DNA from: Monoplex corrugatus
Taxonomy: Eukaryota; Mollusca; Gastropoda; Littorinimorpha; Ranellidae
NCBI GenBank assembly: GCA_030674185.1
Contig: CM060315.1
Location: forward strand, 88,508,415-88,572,414
DNA: 64,000 nt
Reading direction: 5' to 3'
The position numbers and the translations under genes are program-made. Below, piece after piece: positions 11,508 through 24,017 of the stretch. Numbering within the stretch: position 1 is the stretch's first letter; each line of letters starts with the position of its first letter. Below the pieces are notes generated by a model. The model was not told the origin of the DNA. It did no database searches and saw only the letters and a program-made list of their open reading frames with translations.

Positions 11508-12037
11508 TAAAGCCCAGCCAACTGCGTACAGCCATATCAGGGCTATTACCGTTTCAAAACATACAAAACTTCAACACAGGGGAAAAAAAAAAAAAACCAG
11601 AAAATTAAGCACACATATCAATGCATTTGCATACATAATCTAAGGACATGCCCCCGGCGCTGACCACTCCGTCCAATATATTGCACAGGGGATTTTAAAA
11701 AAAAACACCTGAATACAAATTTAAGCATACCAAGGACACATAAAAACGGGCATAAATTACCCAAAAGTGCTTCCGCATATCTCACCTCCCTAGAGCCAAA
11801 AATGCACTTAATACATGTACCCAATTATCAATCCTAAGAAAAAATATGCAAGACTTTCTCGAACACATACAGGTGAATTGACCAGCAAGACAGAAAATGA
11901 TAGGAAGAAATGACAAAGCAAAAGAACAAGGCAGAAATAAAGAGAGTGACAGAAAAGAGGAAATTTCCAGCACAGAATTTCCAGAAGGTGGGGATAATAT
12001 TTACACTGAAAGAGCCCTTGGCATCCCCACAGGAGGG
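11508..12037 (-). repeat. R1 dispersed repeat, near full length
   Basis: It starts at AGCCCAGCCAACTGCGTAC on the plus strand, preceded by a TTGTTGTTATTG tract that is the element's A-rich tail read on the other strand. It ends near GGCATCCCCACAGGAGG. Same orientation as the other copies. Confidence 0.8.
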
Positions 12038-12039
12038 TT

Positions 12040-12580
12040 ATTTCAACATGCTGCTCGGCCAACCTTTTTATGTCAAAGTCAGGATGATCAAGTGGTACAA
12101 CGGTGTATGGAGAACCAGATGACCTTGTCAAATGAACGACTGTGCACCACTATGACTCTGGTGTATATTCCATATGGTAACACTCTTTTTGGTTTTCTTA
12201 ATGGTGGCATGAACTCGGTCATATTCCATATGCATGACTATTCTCCAGGAACTTCTGGTCAATGATATTGATATGGCTGATATTCTGGAAGGAATAAAGC
12301 AAACAAGTCCAAACTTCTTGTAGTTTTGTCCAGAGCAGGTGTCAGGAGTACAAAATGACATGGTTGACTGTGTGCAATGGAGATTGCAAATCTATATGGC
12401 AGCAGACAATGTATTTCACAGGCACCTTTCTGTCCTTCACACCAACAAATCACCATGCCTCTTTATCTGACATAGAAAGCAAAGTCAGACTGTAGTGTAT
12501 ACCAACAGTTTTTGTCTGTAATGCAACTGACTGATGCTCAGCTGAGCATTAATAAACCTTCATCTGCTCTCTTGCCAACA
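12040..12580. other. Unassigned stretch
   Basis: Nothing recognised; short open frames only. Confidence 0.4.
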
Positions 12581-12582
12581 GT

Positions 12583-12783
12583 GTAACACGTGTATTTGTC
12601 CTCATCCAGTGTAACACGGTATTTGTCCTCATCCAGTGTATGTACAAACACGGTATTTGTCCTCATCCAGTGTAACACGGTATTTGTCCTCATCCAGTGT
12701 AACACGGTATTTGTCCTCATCCGAGTGTTAAACACGGTATTTGTCCTCATCAGTGTAACACGGTATTTGTCCTCATCCAATGT
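12583..12783. repeat. 25-bp minisatellite, about 7-8 units
   Basis: Tandem units of GTAACACGGTATTTGTCCTC plus ATCCA. One unit has an insertion (GTATGTACAAACACGG) and others have one-base changes. Open frames on both strands here are products of the repeat and are not considered genes. Confidence 0.9.
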
Positions 12784-13099
12784 TTTGTTGCTAGGTGCAC
12801 GAATGTCTTCTACAAATATGCCATCTGGGTTGTGCAACATACCTATGACCTACATCAAAGATCGTCCGGCAGAATTTATTGTTACAGACTCGATCCCTTT
12901 CATCTTCTGCAGTAAAAATAAAGTTCTAACAACTTGATACATCTGTGTGTTCTTTAGTCTATGTACCTGCAGATGTATTCTTTTTGCCTGTCCTTGGCAC
13001 CCAGCTCACGGAATGTATTGAATAAAGCTCGTCTCTACTCCTACCTTCTCATGCATTTTCAATTTTTAGTGTGTATTGAGAAATTCAACAAATGAAGCT

Positions 13100-15000
13100 T
13101 GTGAAGAAATCCCTGAAATACATAGAATTTTTAAGCAAAAAAGAACTGGATGACAAAAAGAAATTTTAGGCTTGATGGAGGAACGGAGGAGGGCAAAGAG
13201 AAAAGAGAAGATATACAGGAAGATAAAGAAATCAGGAATAGGTGCAATGAAGCTAAGGAAGCTTGGCTGAACACAAAATGCAAAGAAATAGAAGACAGAC
13301 ACAAAACGGATCCTCAGGGTATGTACAGAACTGAAGAAATTGTCCACAGGAAAAATACATGCACATCAACTGGTTGCTTAAAATCGAAAAATGGTACACT
13401 TCTCATGGAAAAAGACAAAATATTAGACAGATGGGGACAGTACAATAAAGACCTTTTTGAAGATGACAGAAATGAAGAACACGTTACAAGAAAGAACTTT
13501 GAAGGACCACCCATAATAAAAGATGAAGTTAGAGCAGCATTGAAAAAGATGAAACCAGGAAAAGCCCCAGGACCAGACAACATTACTACAGAGATGATTG
13601 AAGCCCTGAAGGAAATTGGTATAGAAAAAACTAACACTAGTAACAGTCCTCCTAAATGAATTTACAACACTGGAAAAATCCCCAAAGATATGTCAAAATC
13701 AATTTTCATTGCACTTCCAGATAAGACAGTGGCTATAAAATGCGAACTCCATCGCACAATCAGTTTGATGAGTCATGTAACCAAGATCCTATCAAGAATA
13801 ATCATGATGAGGACAAGGAATAGAATCAAAAGACAAAGTAGCAGAAGAACAGTGTGGATTTGTGGAAGGGAAAGGAACTATTAATGGCGTATACATCCTA
13901 AGAACTATCATAGAGAATGAACAAGGATTTATATTTATGCTTTGTTGATTATACCAAGACTCGATCAGGTAAGACATGAAGAATTGATCAACCAACTAGA
14001 AAGACTCAATACTGATGGAAAAGATCTACGAATAATCAGAAATATGTATTGGGAACAAACAGCTGCAATGCGAATAAAAAACGATATAAGCTCTTTCCAA
14101 AACATCAAAAGAAGTCAGACAGATCTGTTTTCACTTTACAGGAAAAACATCATGAGAAACCTAGAGGAAGACCCTGGATTAAAGGTTGGAGGAAAAAATG
14201 ATAAACATTCAATATGCAGATGACACCATGCTAATTGCAGAAAGTGAAAGGGACCTACAAAACCTTGTGAATGTACTAGAAATAGAAAGTAAAGGTAAGG
14301 GCTTGGAACTAAACAGCAGGAAGACTGAAGTCATGGTGATCAGTGAAAAACATGAAGAAATCCCCACATGCAAAATAACAGAAAACGGCACAACCTTGAG
14401 ACATTTGATAAGTTTAAATACCTGGGAACAATCATTTCACCAGACGGCAGATGCACATCAGAAATAGCCAGCAGAATCACCCAAGCCAAAACAGCATTAA
14501 ATAAGATGAAAAGCATTCTTACCAACAAATGCCTATCAATTTTCATCAGGAAGAGAGTTCTTGAATGTTATATAGAACCAATACTGTTGTGCGGTTGCGA
14601 GGCGTGGACAGTCAACAAGCAAAGCCAGACCAAGATTGAGGCAGCCGAGATGTGGTTTCTAAGAAGAATGTTGAGAGTTTCATGGACAGCAAAGAAAACA
14701 AATGAACAGTCTTGATGGAGGCCGACATAAGTAGATCATTCATAAGGAAGATTAGGAAAAGACAGGCAACATTTATAGGCCATTTTATGAGGAAAGGGGA
14801 ATAGGAGCACCTGGTCACAACGGGAAAGCTGGAGGGAAAGAGAGCACCGGGTAGACCCAGGGAGAAGATACTGACTGACTTGCAGAGTGGCTGGGGACAA
14901 GGAGGGCGGAAGAGATGCTTGCGGCAACAAGTGATAGACTCACAAGACAGATGGAAGTCCATAATCGCCAACGCCATGCGGCAAGGCACCTGATGATGAG
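13100..15000 (+). mobile_element. Decayed second RTE-like LINE subfamily
   Basis: Plus-strand remnants in order are a lysine-rich pre-RT segment with KKMKPGKAPGPDNITTEMI (about 13540-13600), an RT box QYADDTMLIAE (about 14209-14240, catalytic YADD kept), LELNSRKTEVMV, FKYLGTIISPDGRCTSEI, LECYIEPILLCGCEAWTVN, AAEMWFLRRMLRVSWTAKK, and a last segment ending in GCACCTGATGATGAG near 15000. Several frameshifts and stops separate these pieces, so it cannot encode an active enzyme. It is a different lineage from the 8.9 kb element. A 3' fragment of the same subfamily lies at 27346-27760. Confidence 0.85.
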
Positions 15001-15085
15001 TGTGTATTTGCTGCAGTCCACTTCTTGGATTCTATTTCCTCTTGCCCTATCCATTCTAATCCAGGCGTATTCTTTTCCCTGAAGT

Positions 15086-15262
15086 TTAACCCTTTGACTC
15101 CCGCACTCTGTCCACCAGCATCCTGCATTGTCAATCATACAAGCAAAGCAAAAACTTAACCCTTTAAGTTAACTTCCTCACCCTATCCACCAGCTTCCTG
15201 CTGGTGAGGGAGTCAAATTAAGTTTTCGCTGTAAGTGGACAGGGTGTGGGAGTCGAGGAGTT
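15086..15262. mobile_element. Foldback piggyBac-like MITE (family M), decayed right end
   Basis: It begins TTAACCCTTTGACTCCCGCA at 15086, carries the inner copy 'ttaacccttt...ccaccagcttcctg', and then runs back as the inverted arm (CTGGTGAGGGAGTCAAA...GGGTGTGGGAGTC). The right terminal TTAA is not preserved. Nested inverted arms of the same 'CCCTTTGACTCCC..ACCCTATCCACCAGC' module define the family. Confidence 0.75.
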
Positions 15263-17214
15263 CGTTTTCTAGTACTTTCTTCCCTATCTCAGGGTTTGCT
15301 TTGCCTTTTTCTTTGGTGGTGTCTTTTTTATTGGTACTCAGTAGAACTGTTCTTTGTATGTTAGTGGCAGTGGAGGTTGGCATGTTAGAACTGTTAGGAT
15401 AGAGTTGAGTCTAGCCCTGGGCTCAATCCTTCTCCCCACCACTGTCCTTACTCATCAATAGTACAGCTGGATGGAGATGAACATCCCTTGTTTACACTGG
15501 CTGGACCAGTAGACAGACTTTCTTCATGAGAAAGGAATGAGCAAGCGGCAATTAGACAGCTGTTAACTATCATCAGCCTGGCTGAGGGGCTTACCTCCTC
15601 TTTGTCAAAGCAGGTCAAGGGGGAGATGGAATGCCCTTACTGAAGAGTCTTTTCTGACCTAAGGTGGGCATTTCCCCCAGCCACAAGTGTGCCATTCTTA
15701 TTTACACACTTGAAGACTGGCCTTGAGGACTTTTGTATTCATTTCCATTCTGGGAGCCACAATTTTCTTCTCATAGCTATTTTCAGCAGTACACTTTTCA
15801 CTGAAATTAATCCTGGGCCCCAACTGCTTATGTTTACAGAAACACGGAAAAGTGAAAATGGCAGGTCATTTTTAATTGATTGTTTTTTTGTTTTTTTTTT
15901 AAACTGAAGGAAGTTCCATCATGCCCAAAATTCGTTTTGATGGAATTCTATGTGGCCTGAACCTTATGCAACATGCCTCAACTCTGGACTAACCTACACT
16001 TTCCCACTCTTCCCCATCAGATACTGATCAGAAAGGTGACCAAGAAGAGCAATGATGATCCTGATCGCCCCAAAGTGGCCGGTCCAGTTCTGGTAACCGG
16101 ATCTTCTGTCACTGTGTCACAATCTCTAGATTTCCCCCTCCTTCGGATCTTCTTTGTCAGCAGAGGTCAGAAATCCATCATTCAAAGCCATATCTCAGGC
16201 TATGCCAGTCTTGAGTAATGTTAAGTGTCTTGGTATTCTTGTGTTTCTCTATACACTATCATCACTAAAACTTTGGATGACTGCACAAAGTGATCTCACC
16301 TTTGCTTCAGGAATCTGATACAGGACCAGAGGTAAAAATCAAGACCCTAATGATTTTTTCTAAAAACTTGCAAAAAGAATAAGAAAACATACAGGTATAA
16401 TCAGAATAATGACAAAAAGCTGAATGGCTCTCAAAGAAATACTTCAGAACATGTACCTGCAACTGCACTAAAGAAAAAGGAAGAAATTTGCACATGACTT
16501 TGCTGATATACTATACCATCAAGAAATGAGAACATAACGAAGACAGCTCAACAGAACGAAGACAGCTCAACAGACTTCAAAGACTTCACAGTCATTCAGA
16601 ATCATGTCAGAAGACTTGCTATTGTCATCAAAGATGCTAAAACATCAAACTCATTAACACTATCCCTCCGCATGGTTGCTACGCAGCTTTTCACCCCTTA
16701 CGGAAGCAGCTGGCCGCGGCGATTCCCTGCCAACGTAAAGATTTGGGCATCTTTCTAATTTATTTTACATGTTTTTTGACCAGTGTTGGTGTCATGTTTG
16801 ATATGTTTGAAAAGGAAAATTTAACGACTTTTAAATGAACGTACTTTCAATACTCTCGGAGATTCCACAGCGAGACATTGTACGCATACATCAGGTAATT
16901 AAAATGAAAAAAAAATACTTTCCAAAGTTTGATGATCACTATTTAGTCGTAATATTTCAACAAATTGACACCTAAACAGCACTCACCTTATACAGTTACA
17001 TCTATAGTGCATTTCGCTGTCAGCAGCAATCCATTTCAACGGAATTTGACAGAATTTGGTTTCCAATTAAAAACGAATCACATGGCATCTTTCCATCAAT
17101 CACTCAGCACAAGTAAGTTCTCCACTACAATCAGGTCTTATGCACATATGCAGTACATGTATGTATAACCAAAAGCAGTGGTTCTCATTTTCACACGCCA
17201 CATGTTGATCTTGA
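15263..17214. other. Unassigned stretch
   Basis: No exon or repeat family was recognised with confidence. There is a short tandem duplication of 'acgaagacagctcaacag' at 16538-16572. A short segment starting TTAACACTATCCCTCCGCATGG at about 16658 resembles the ends of TTAA elements but has no visible partner end. Confidence 0.4.
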
Positions 17215-18510
17215 CAAACACACTTAATTGGAAAAGTTATCAACAGGAAGTCAGAACAGTAGTTCTTTGGTAGCACAGAACTGAGCAAGCACAGGCGCAC
17301 GAAAAAGTAATCGACACAATCTCTCTCTCTCTCCCCCTCCTTTTCTTTCATTTTTTACATGTCTGTAGCAGACAAGATAGAGATGACAGGTTCCTGTTAT
17401 CCAACAGATGGCAAACATCAGACATGGACAGACACTTGAATTTGAAGTGTTTACTCTGGTCACAGCCACAGAGGGGATAATCAGGAAAGATGTTTCCTCC
17501 AAACTAAGTGTCCCAGCAAATTGAGACTGGGCTGATCTTTGGCACAACTAATCAAGTAGGAAGGACTTAGATAGGGATCACTTTAGTCCCAGGAATGCCA
17601 TGAGCAAAAGCAAACATGTTAGAATGATGAAACATCAACCTGCTAACAGAGCTGTGAAGTGCCTCTTCAAACTGGTAATGATCACCAGGTGTGTCCACTT
17701 TACTTGAAGTACTGGGGTGAGAGGGAAAGACATGTTAACAACTGATCCAGAAAGGTCCACAGTACAGATTATTCCATGATAAAATAGGGATGATGTGACA
17801 AAGAGGGGGTGGGCGAGAGAGAGACTGAGACAGAGACAGACAAAGAGGGCAGTGGGAGGTGGTGGGAGATGCAATCTCCGTGAAATATATAATCTAGACC
17901 TAGTTTTATGCAGACATACATATGTGTATGTATTTATGTGTGTAAGTACACATATATGTTACAAGCGCATAAATATACACATGTACACAGAGGCAGGGAT
18001 ATAAACCAAACTCTCGTTCACAAAACACACACACACACACACACAACACACACACACACAGAACGTAATCATTGCGTTGTCCACGACATCATTTTCCAAA
18101 ATATTATAAATGTCTATAGGGTAAACAGCACTTGGGGCAGGGAGATGTACAGTCAAGCGCCTGTGCTGATAGGGGGGGGGGGGGGGGGGATGTGTTCTCC
18201 ACAAGACCAGGTCGGAATAACCCAACAAGCTGTACTCTGTTTTAAGTACAAAAAGTGTCTGTGAACCAGGTTTGAATTAATAAATGACAGCATTATGCTA
18301 TGATGGGATCATTCCACTGTAGTCTGAAATAAGTTTTGTCACTTAATAAAGGGCGAGGGTTTGACTACAAGAATTTTTCAAAAGTACAGCGCACGTATAG
18401 GTGCGTGCCGTAGGGACCGGAGCAATCAGTCAGCGCACGTATAGATGCACTCCGTAGGCAACGCAGCAAGACACAGCGCACGTATACGGTATAGGTGCGC
18501 TCTGTAGGGA
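17215..18510. repeat. Duplicated block A (first copy)
   Basis: About 1.3 kb matches 24018-25288 in the same order and orientation, with substitutions and small indels. It contains CT-rich tracts, a (CA)n run with a poly-G at about 18170-18189 in this copy, and at its end three ~45 bp units with GCGCACGTATAGGTGCG-type palindromes. The match begins at 'TAATTGGAAAAG' and ends at 'GGGAAAGAGTTA'. It is non-coding as far as can be seen. Confidence 0.85.
18027..18062. repeat. (CA)n microsatellite
   Basis: A (CA)n run interrupted by one AA step; it is shorter in the second copy of the block, near 24800. Confidence 0.9.
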
Positions 18511-18624
18511 AAGAGTTAGTGCCTTTTGCCCACCCAGGATCCTGTGCCCACCCCCCACCCCAAAAATGCAGAATTTCCAAGAAAAAAAACAGAAGATGAA
18601 CTAGGACTAAGAGACACCATTGTA

Positions 18625-18870
18625 GTACAGATACTCCACCCAAATCTGCCAGCAATCATGCGACAAACTCCCTGAGCCTGTACAAAACCCTACAGCACTG
18701 TCTTGAAATCGGCAGGAGGGAAGAAAAAGTGCCTGTTAAACTGAACCAACACCATCAGAATTCTGGAAACCTTGCCATGGACAGAAAACAGGCCAGTTTT
18801 TAGTGTTCACATACTGAAGTGAAGTCCATGGCTCTGTCAAAGGAACCAACCAACCCATCTTAATTAAAAT
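18625..18870 (-). repeat. tRNA-derived SINE (family T2), diverged
   Basis: It matches the T2 elements at 48.2 and 51.6 kb: plus-strand segments 'actccacccaaatctgccag', 'aacaggccagtttttagtg' and 'gtccatggctctgtcaaagg' occur in the same order. The tRNA-like head is at the high-coordinate end, so the element reads on the minus strand. It is diverged, with the B-box region poorly preserved. Confidence 0.6.
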
Positions 18871-21285
18871 GGTAACACCTTCTCTCCATGCCCCACCATC
18901 TCTTTAAGAGTTTACCCCACTCCAACTCTGAAGAAGAATAAATAATAATGACAATTTAAATAGTGCCAAATCCTGATATACATCCGATCACAGTGCCCAT
19001 TTTCCTCATTCACCATTTGAAGCATTCTCTCCTAATGACAAAAAATTCAAGGGTATAAAAAAACACATGAACCAGGAGGGAGAGAACAGGAGAGTATCCG
19101 GATAGGACAAAAGAATGGGCACAGAATGGGAGGTATGTCTTCAACTGTAGTTCAAGGTAATTTTTTACAAATTTCAGGAGTTTTGTTTTTTATTTTTTGG
19201 TCCTTTCCAAAATAGCAAGGAAATTTGCAGGCTTGTCAAAGTCATATCATAATTACACACACACATGCACTTACATATTCATATGCAGATTCCCACACAA
19301 ATACACACGCACATGTGTGTATGCACATGCATGTACAGCAATTATGGATGTATACAAACATGTATGAGTGAAGACAACATAAAAGTTTCCCACAGTTAGT
19401 AATCAAAGACTTTCAATCCCTCCTCCACATACACGGACACCCTCCCTACCCCATGCGGGACATGCATAATCACCCTCTTGTACACATATCATGTCCACCC
19501 TCCTTCGCCCCCCCCCCCCCCCCCACGTTTAGTTATCCCCACACAGGCTTACTTGTAAACAAATGTCAAAACCAACCAGCACCAGATTCAAAGGCTCACT
19601 CCCCCCCCCCCCCCGCCACCACCACCACCACCCCCCAAAAGCCATGACTTACTATGGTCATGTGTAAATCAATAAATATTAGCTAATAGTGATAGCGTAA
19701 ACGGCGACGAGGGACTGAACTTCCAAGACAATAGTGTTGTATACCAATCGAGTGTACCTAAGCAAACAGACGTGCTTGTAGTTGTACTGACGGACACAGG
19801 GCCCTTCGGTCGTGGTCGTTCGATGATGCAAAGCCCTTCCAGGCATATTATATTTCGCCACGCTGGACTTTTAACTAGCCTAGTCGGAATAACAATGCTC
19901 ACATAATCGTCCAGGATGTTCCATGATGATGATGATGGTAATAATGCATAAATTAATGTATAATTTGTTCTAACAGATAATAATTCATGAATGCAAATTA
20001 ATGTATAATTTGTTCTAACAGATTTCAATGCCTAATAAAAGTATTGATGACTAATGTTGATATTATACAAATTAGTACACATACAGAACGAGCAGGCTAT
20101 AACAATGCTATCAAAATGGATTGTCAAGACTAATGATATTTATCAGCTGCGATTGCGACAGCGTTGTATTTCCTATTTCTGACGGGTTCTGGGCTTAGTC
20201 CCACAAAGAGAATATTGTCCATCCTCTTTGGTCCCACGCCCCTCCCCATCCCTGTTACTACCCTCCGACCTCTCTCTCTCCCTCACACACACACACGTGC
20301 GCGCACGCGCGCGCTCATTCACCTAGAAATCTACGATCTCGTTTAGGCAAGAACAGCCTGTACTTTTCCCACACCTCTAATCACGTCCACTGCTCCAGCC
20401 CGCATTACTGGTAGGCCCATCTCCCCCTACTATCTTCTCATCCACCTTATTCCTTCCCCTCCTCCAGCCCATTCCCTCCCTCTCCCTTGGCCTCTTCTCT
20501 CTACAGTCTCTCCATCCCCCTCCCTTACCACAACAGAAAAAAGTTGACCAAGTGTCAGACTAGACAGACCTGTACAGTCTGACTGCTGTAGGAACAAAGA
20601 AATTCCTCATTCGTGACTAGGGAGAAGGGTCGAGGTCTCAGGGTGGAAATACAAGATGACACAGGACTATGGACAGGGTGGTCTGGATCTGACAGGTTCT
20701 TTGTCACTTTCTTCACTACAGCCACCTCAAAGATGACACTGGAGGTGGTGAGGTCCTTGTTCACGGTTTTGGCAGTTTTCCTTGCAATTTTGTCTAGTCA
20801 ATACTGTCACTAGGCTCACATTGCGTGCCATTGCAATGGTAACACGCTTGATTGAATCGCATAACACTGAACAATGGACTGATAGAAGAGGGGCAGGTTC
20901 TTTTAGTCCACAGGAAAGGACCTCAGTTTCCTCAGGAAATATAGTTTGCTGAGTGGCTTTCCAGCAGATAGCATCAAAATTTGCTGACCTGTTCAACTTG
21001 TTACCAGGGACAGTTCCTACATACTTTCGACAGTTCCTACATATTTATCCGCACTATCAACTTTCACCTGTTGTCAAGACTGAACATCTGTATTGAGGAA
21101 TATGTACATAATATCAGAAGCTGAATGAAGAGGTCGGGCAGGGAATGTACATTCAGAGGTGGTCACAAGATAAATTGATGCAGTATCATCGATACATTTG
21201 TAGTATAGTGTACTGATTTTGTATGAAACTCTTTGAGAAACAAGCAACCAATGGGGCTGATGAATTCTGAATACGCTGAAAGCAT
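18871..21285. other. Unassigned stretch with simple repeats
   Basis: No gene was recognised. It contains (CA)n-rich sequence (19255-19330), poly-C runs (19510-19525, 19601-19614), a direct repeat of 'attaatgtataatttgttctaacaga' at about 19952-19978 and 19998-20024 (26 bp), and a CA/CG tract at 20283-20315. A segment at 20570-20800 has weakly coding-like minus-strand composition but no splice or family support. Confidence 0.45.
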
Positions 21286-21287
21286 GT

Positions 21288-21425
21288 GACAGAAACAGCG
21301 GGCAAGCCAGACAGCAGACAGGCGAGGCAGAAAATGATAGGAAGAAATGACAGAAAGCAAAGAAACAAGGTAGAAACAAAGAGTGACAGATGAGGCAATT
21401 TCTAGCACAGAATTTCCAGAAGCAG
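21288..21425 (-). repeat. R1 repeat, 5' fragment
   Basis: About 135 bp match the 'gaggcagaaaatgataggaagaaatgacag' to 'agcacagaatttccagaag' part of R1, in the same orientation as the other copies. Confidence 0.65.
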
Positions 21426-21624
21426 TACATAAACCAGAGAATCAATTGGGGTGGGGGGGGGGGAGACACTGTTAATTGGGGGAGGGGGGACACTGCTAAT
21501 AGACAATACTTTTCAGTCATCATCATCATCATCAGTTTACTCATAGGCACATTAAATTATAAAAAAAAAATTTTAAAAGACCAAACAAGAAAAAACATTC
21601 AAATTTCTGCCTCATCTCAACGCT

Positions 21625-21816
21625 TTAACCCTTTGGCTCCCAGACCCTATCTACAACTGCAAAAACTAAACCTCTTGATTCCCTCACCCTATTCACCAGC
21701 TTCCTGCAGGAAGCTGGTGGACAGGGCGTGGGAATCAAAAGGTTATGTCTTTGCTTTGCTAGCATGGTTGACAGTGCAGGATGCTGGTGGACAGGGTGCA
21801 GAAGTCAAAGGGTTAA
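21625..21816. mobile_element. Foldback piggyBac-like MITE (family M), complete ends
   Basis: TTAA at 21625-21628 and 21813-21816 flank a palindrome whose centre is CAGCTTCCTGCAGGAAGCTG. The outer arms read TTAACCCTTTGGCTCCC and GAAGTCAAAGGGTTAA. The right half also holds the spacer 'ctttgctttgctagcatggttgac', which occurs in inverted form in the left arms of other copies. Confidence 0.85.
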
Positions 21817-22260
21817 AGCACAGAATATTAATGTTCTATGTTATGCTTTAGGGTCGTATTTGTTCCCAGAGGGATCAGAGCTACTTCCAATGAATCCCCG
21901 TAGATACGCGTTTCTGGTTGTCTTTAGAAACCAGACAAACAGAAAACGGGATTCGTCATCTGAAATATCGCTCCGATGAGTGGAGCTTTAAAAAAAAATT
22001 CTAATGCAATTTCCCGATAAAACTCAATTCATGAGTAATCCCCTGTTCATTCACACATGAAGAGGGTGGAAGAGAGAAAGAGGGTGCAGGGAATACGCGC
22101 AGACGGAGGGGGTGGGGGCTCAGCATCAGAATACATAGACTGACTGATGTTTATGCAAGAAGTGATGGAGTGAATCCATCCTTTCTCTTGCGGTGGTCAC
22201 GGTGCCTAGCAACACAACTGCTCTCTCGTCTAGCACTCCCCCCCCCCCCCCCCCCCTATA
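21700..22260. repeat. Duplicated block B (first copy)
   Basis: The block begins in the right half of the MITE and runs to the poly-C at 22240-22257. It is repeated at 23450-24010 with very many single-base insertions and deletions. Distinctive shared pieces are 'atgttctatgttatgctttagg', 'ggattcgtcatctgaaatatcgctccg' and 'aagtgatggagtgaatccatc'. Confidence 0.85.
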
Positions 22261-22952
22261 CGTACAACCCTTTATCACGAAGTCGGTCAGCAGCTCGGAT
22301 CCGGGATTGGGTCGCAGGACTGATCTGAGCCACAGTCCTAATGCCAGAGAAAGAGAATGAGAATAGGGGTGAGATGACAAAAAGATGTTGGGGGGGGGGA
22401 GAGAGAGAGAAGAGAGAGGAGAGGAGAATGTTTGGACGATGCATAGAGGGGAGATGATTCAATGTAGGCTATTTGAATAATAAAAAGATGATTAAAATGT
22501 GTGTTTGGAGGGGGATGGGAGGGAAACAGATGATTAAAATATGTATGGGGGGTAGAGAGAGAGAAAGAGAGAGAAGGGGGGGTTAAACGTATGGAAGGTA
22601 CAGAGAAAGGGAGGAAAATCATTAAAATGTTAAGATGATAGAAACATGATTAATTAGTGTTTAGGGAGAGAGAAAAGAGAAAAGGAGGGAAGGAGGGAGG
22701 GGGGGAGAGAGAGAGGAACATGTGTTAGGAGGATGGATTGAACAGTTTGGAACTGGGAGAGGTCAGCCTGGGGGCAGAGGAGTGGGGAGAGAGCTAGAGA
22801 TATAATAGGAGCGTTGGACTGAATAGAAGCGGCAATGGTATCTGTCCAGGGGTGGGTGGGGGTGGAGGGGGACAATGCCACAGCAGAACCTGATCCTGTT
22901 CATGTCAGCCCTATAGCAAGCTTCCTGACTCTCCTACCCTGCCCTTGACCTG
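22260..22952. repeat. Purine-rich GA/GGA low-complexity tract
   Basis: Strand-asymmetric G+A-rich sequence made of degenerate units around 'gaaacagatgattaaaatgtgt' and runs such as 'gggggggggagagagagagaag'. No coding potential was recognised. Confidence 0.75.
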
Positions 22953-23089
22953 TTAACCCTTTGACTCCCGCACCCAATCCATCAGCTGCAAAAACTTAAC
23001 CCTTTGACTCCCTCACCTTATCCACCAGCTTCCTGTTTGCTTGCACGGTAGACAAAGCAAGATGCTGGTGGTCACAGTGTGAGGGTTAA
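22953..23089. mobile_element. Foldback piggyBac-like MITE (family M), short internal-deletion copy
   Basis: TTAA at 22953-22956 and 23086-23089. The left end is CCCTTTGACTCCCGCACC with a second inner TTAACCCTTTGACTCCC, and the right end is GTGTGAGGGTTAA. The right-hand inner arm is deleted, leaving a 137 bp element. Confidence 0.8.
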
Positions 23090-23449
23090 TGTCATTGAAG
23101 CAAGGAGTTGGTTAGTGTCACAATAGAAATTGACTATTTGAATTATTTTAATTTAACACAAGGCATACAGGACAGGCACTTTTGGTGAAAACAATAAAAT
23201 GGAAGCACATTTATTTATTTTTATACAAGTTCCAGCGTATTCAACTTTCTGATCTATTTGTTTACTTATATGTTTTTTTAGTGTTTTTTCTTTCTTTTTT
23301 GAACTGTTGACTTGGCCTTTTCTCTCTCTCTCTCTCTTTTTTCTTCCATCACAACTAATAAGGAAGAGCATATATGCACAAAGCTGGTTTAATGAGCCTG
23401 CTTCATTGTGTTTGTGGGTGGCTGCTTTATATGAGTGTGTTTAACATCT

Positions 23450-24010
23450 TGCAGAAGCTGGTGGACAGGGCGTGGGAAATCAAAAGTTATGTCTTGTTTG
23501 CTAGCATGGGTTGACAGGTGCAGATGCTGGTGGACAGGTGCCAAGAAATCAAAGTTTAAAGCACAAAGAATATTAATGTTCTATGTTATGCTTTTAGGTG
23601 CGTATTTGTTCCAGGGTATCAGAGCTACTTCCAATGTAATCCCCGTATAGATTACGCGTTTCTGTTGTGTCTTTAGAAACCAGGACAAACAGAAAACGGA
23701 TTCGTCATCTGAAATATCGCTCCGTGAGTGGATTGACTTTAAAAAAAAAATTCTAATGCAATTTCCCGATTAAAACTCAATTCATGAGTATAATCCCCTG
23801 TTCATTCACACATAAGAGGGTTGAAAGAGAGGAAATGAGGGTGCAGGAATACGCGACAGACGGAGGGGTGGGGGCTAGCATCAAAATTACATAGACGCTG
23901 ACTGTTTAATGCAAGAAGTGATGGAGTGAATCCATCTTTCTCTTTGCGGTGGTCACGATGCTAGCAACACAACCTGCCTCTCCCTCGTCTAGCACTCTCC
24001 CCCCCCCCCC
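23450..24010. repeat. Duplicated block B (second copy, indel-rich)
   Basis: The same sequence as 21700-22260, but littered with one-base gains and losses, for example 'gcatgggttgacaggtgcagatg' against 'gcatggttgacagtgcaggatg'. Substitutions are rare, which is the error profile of raw long reads rather than of old duplications. It ends in poly-C and runs directly into block A'. Confidence 0.8.
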
Positions 24011-24017
24011 ACACCAC

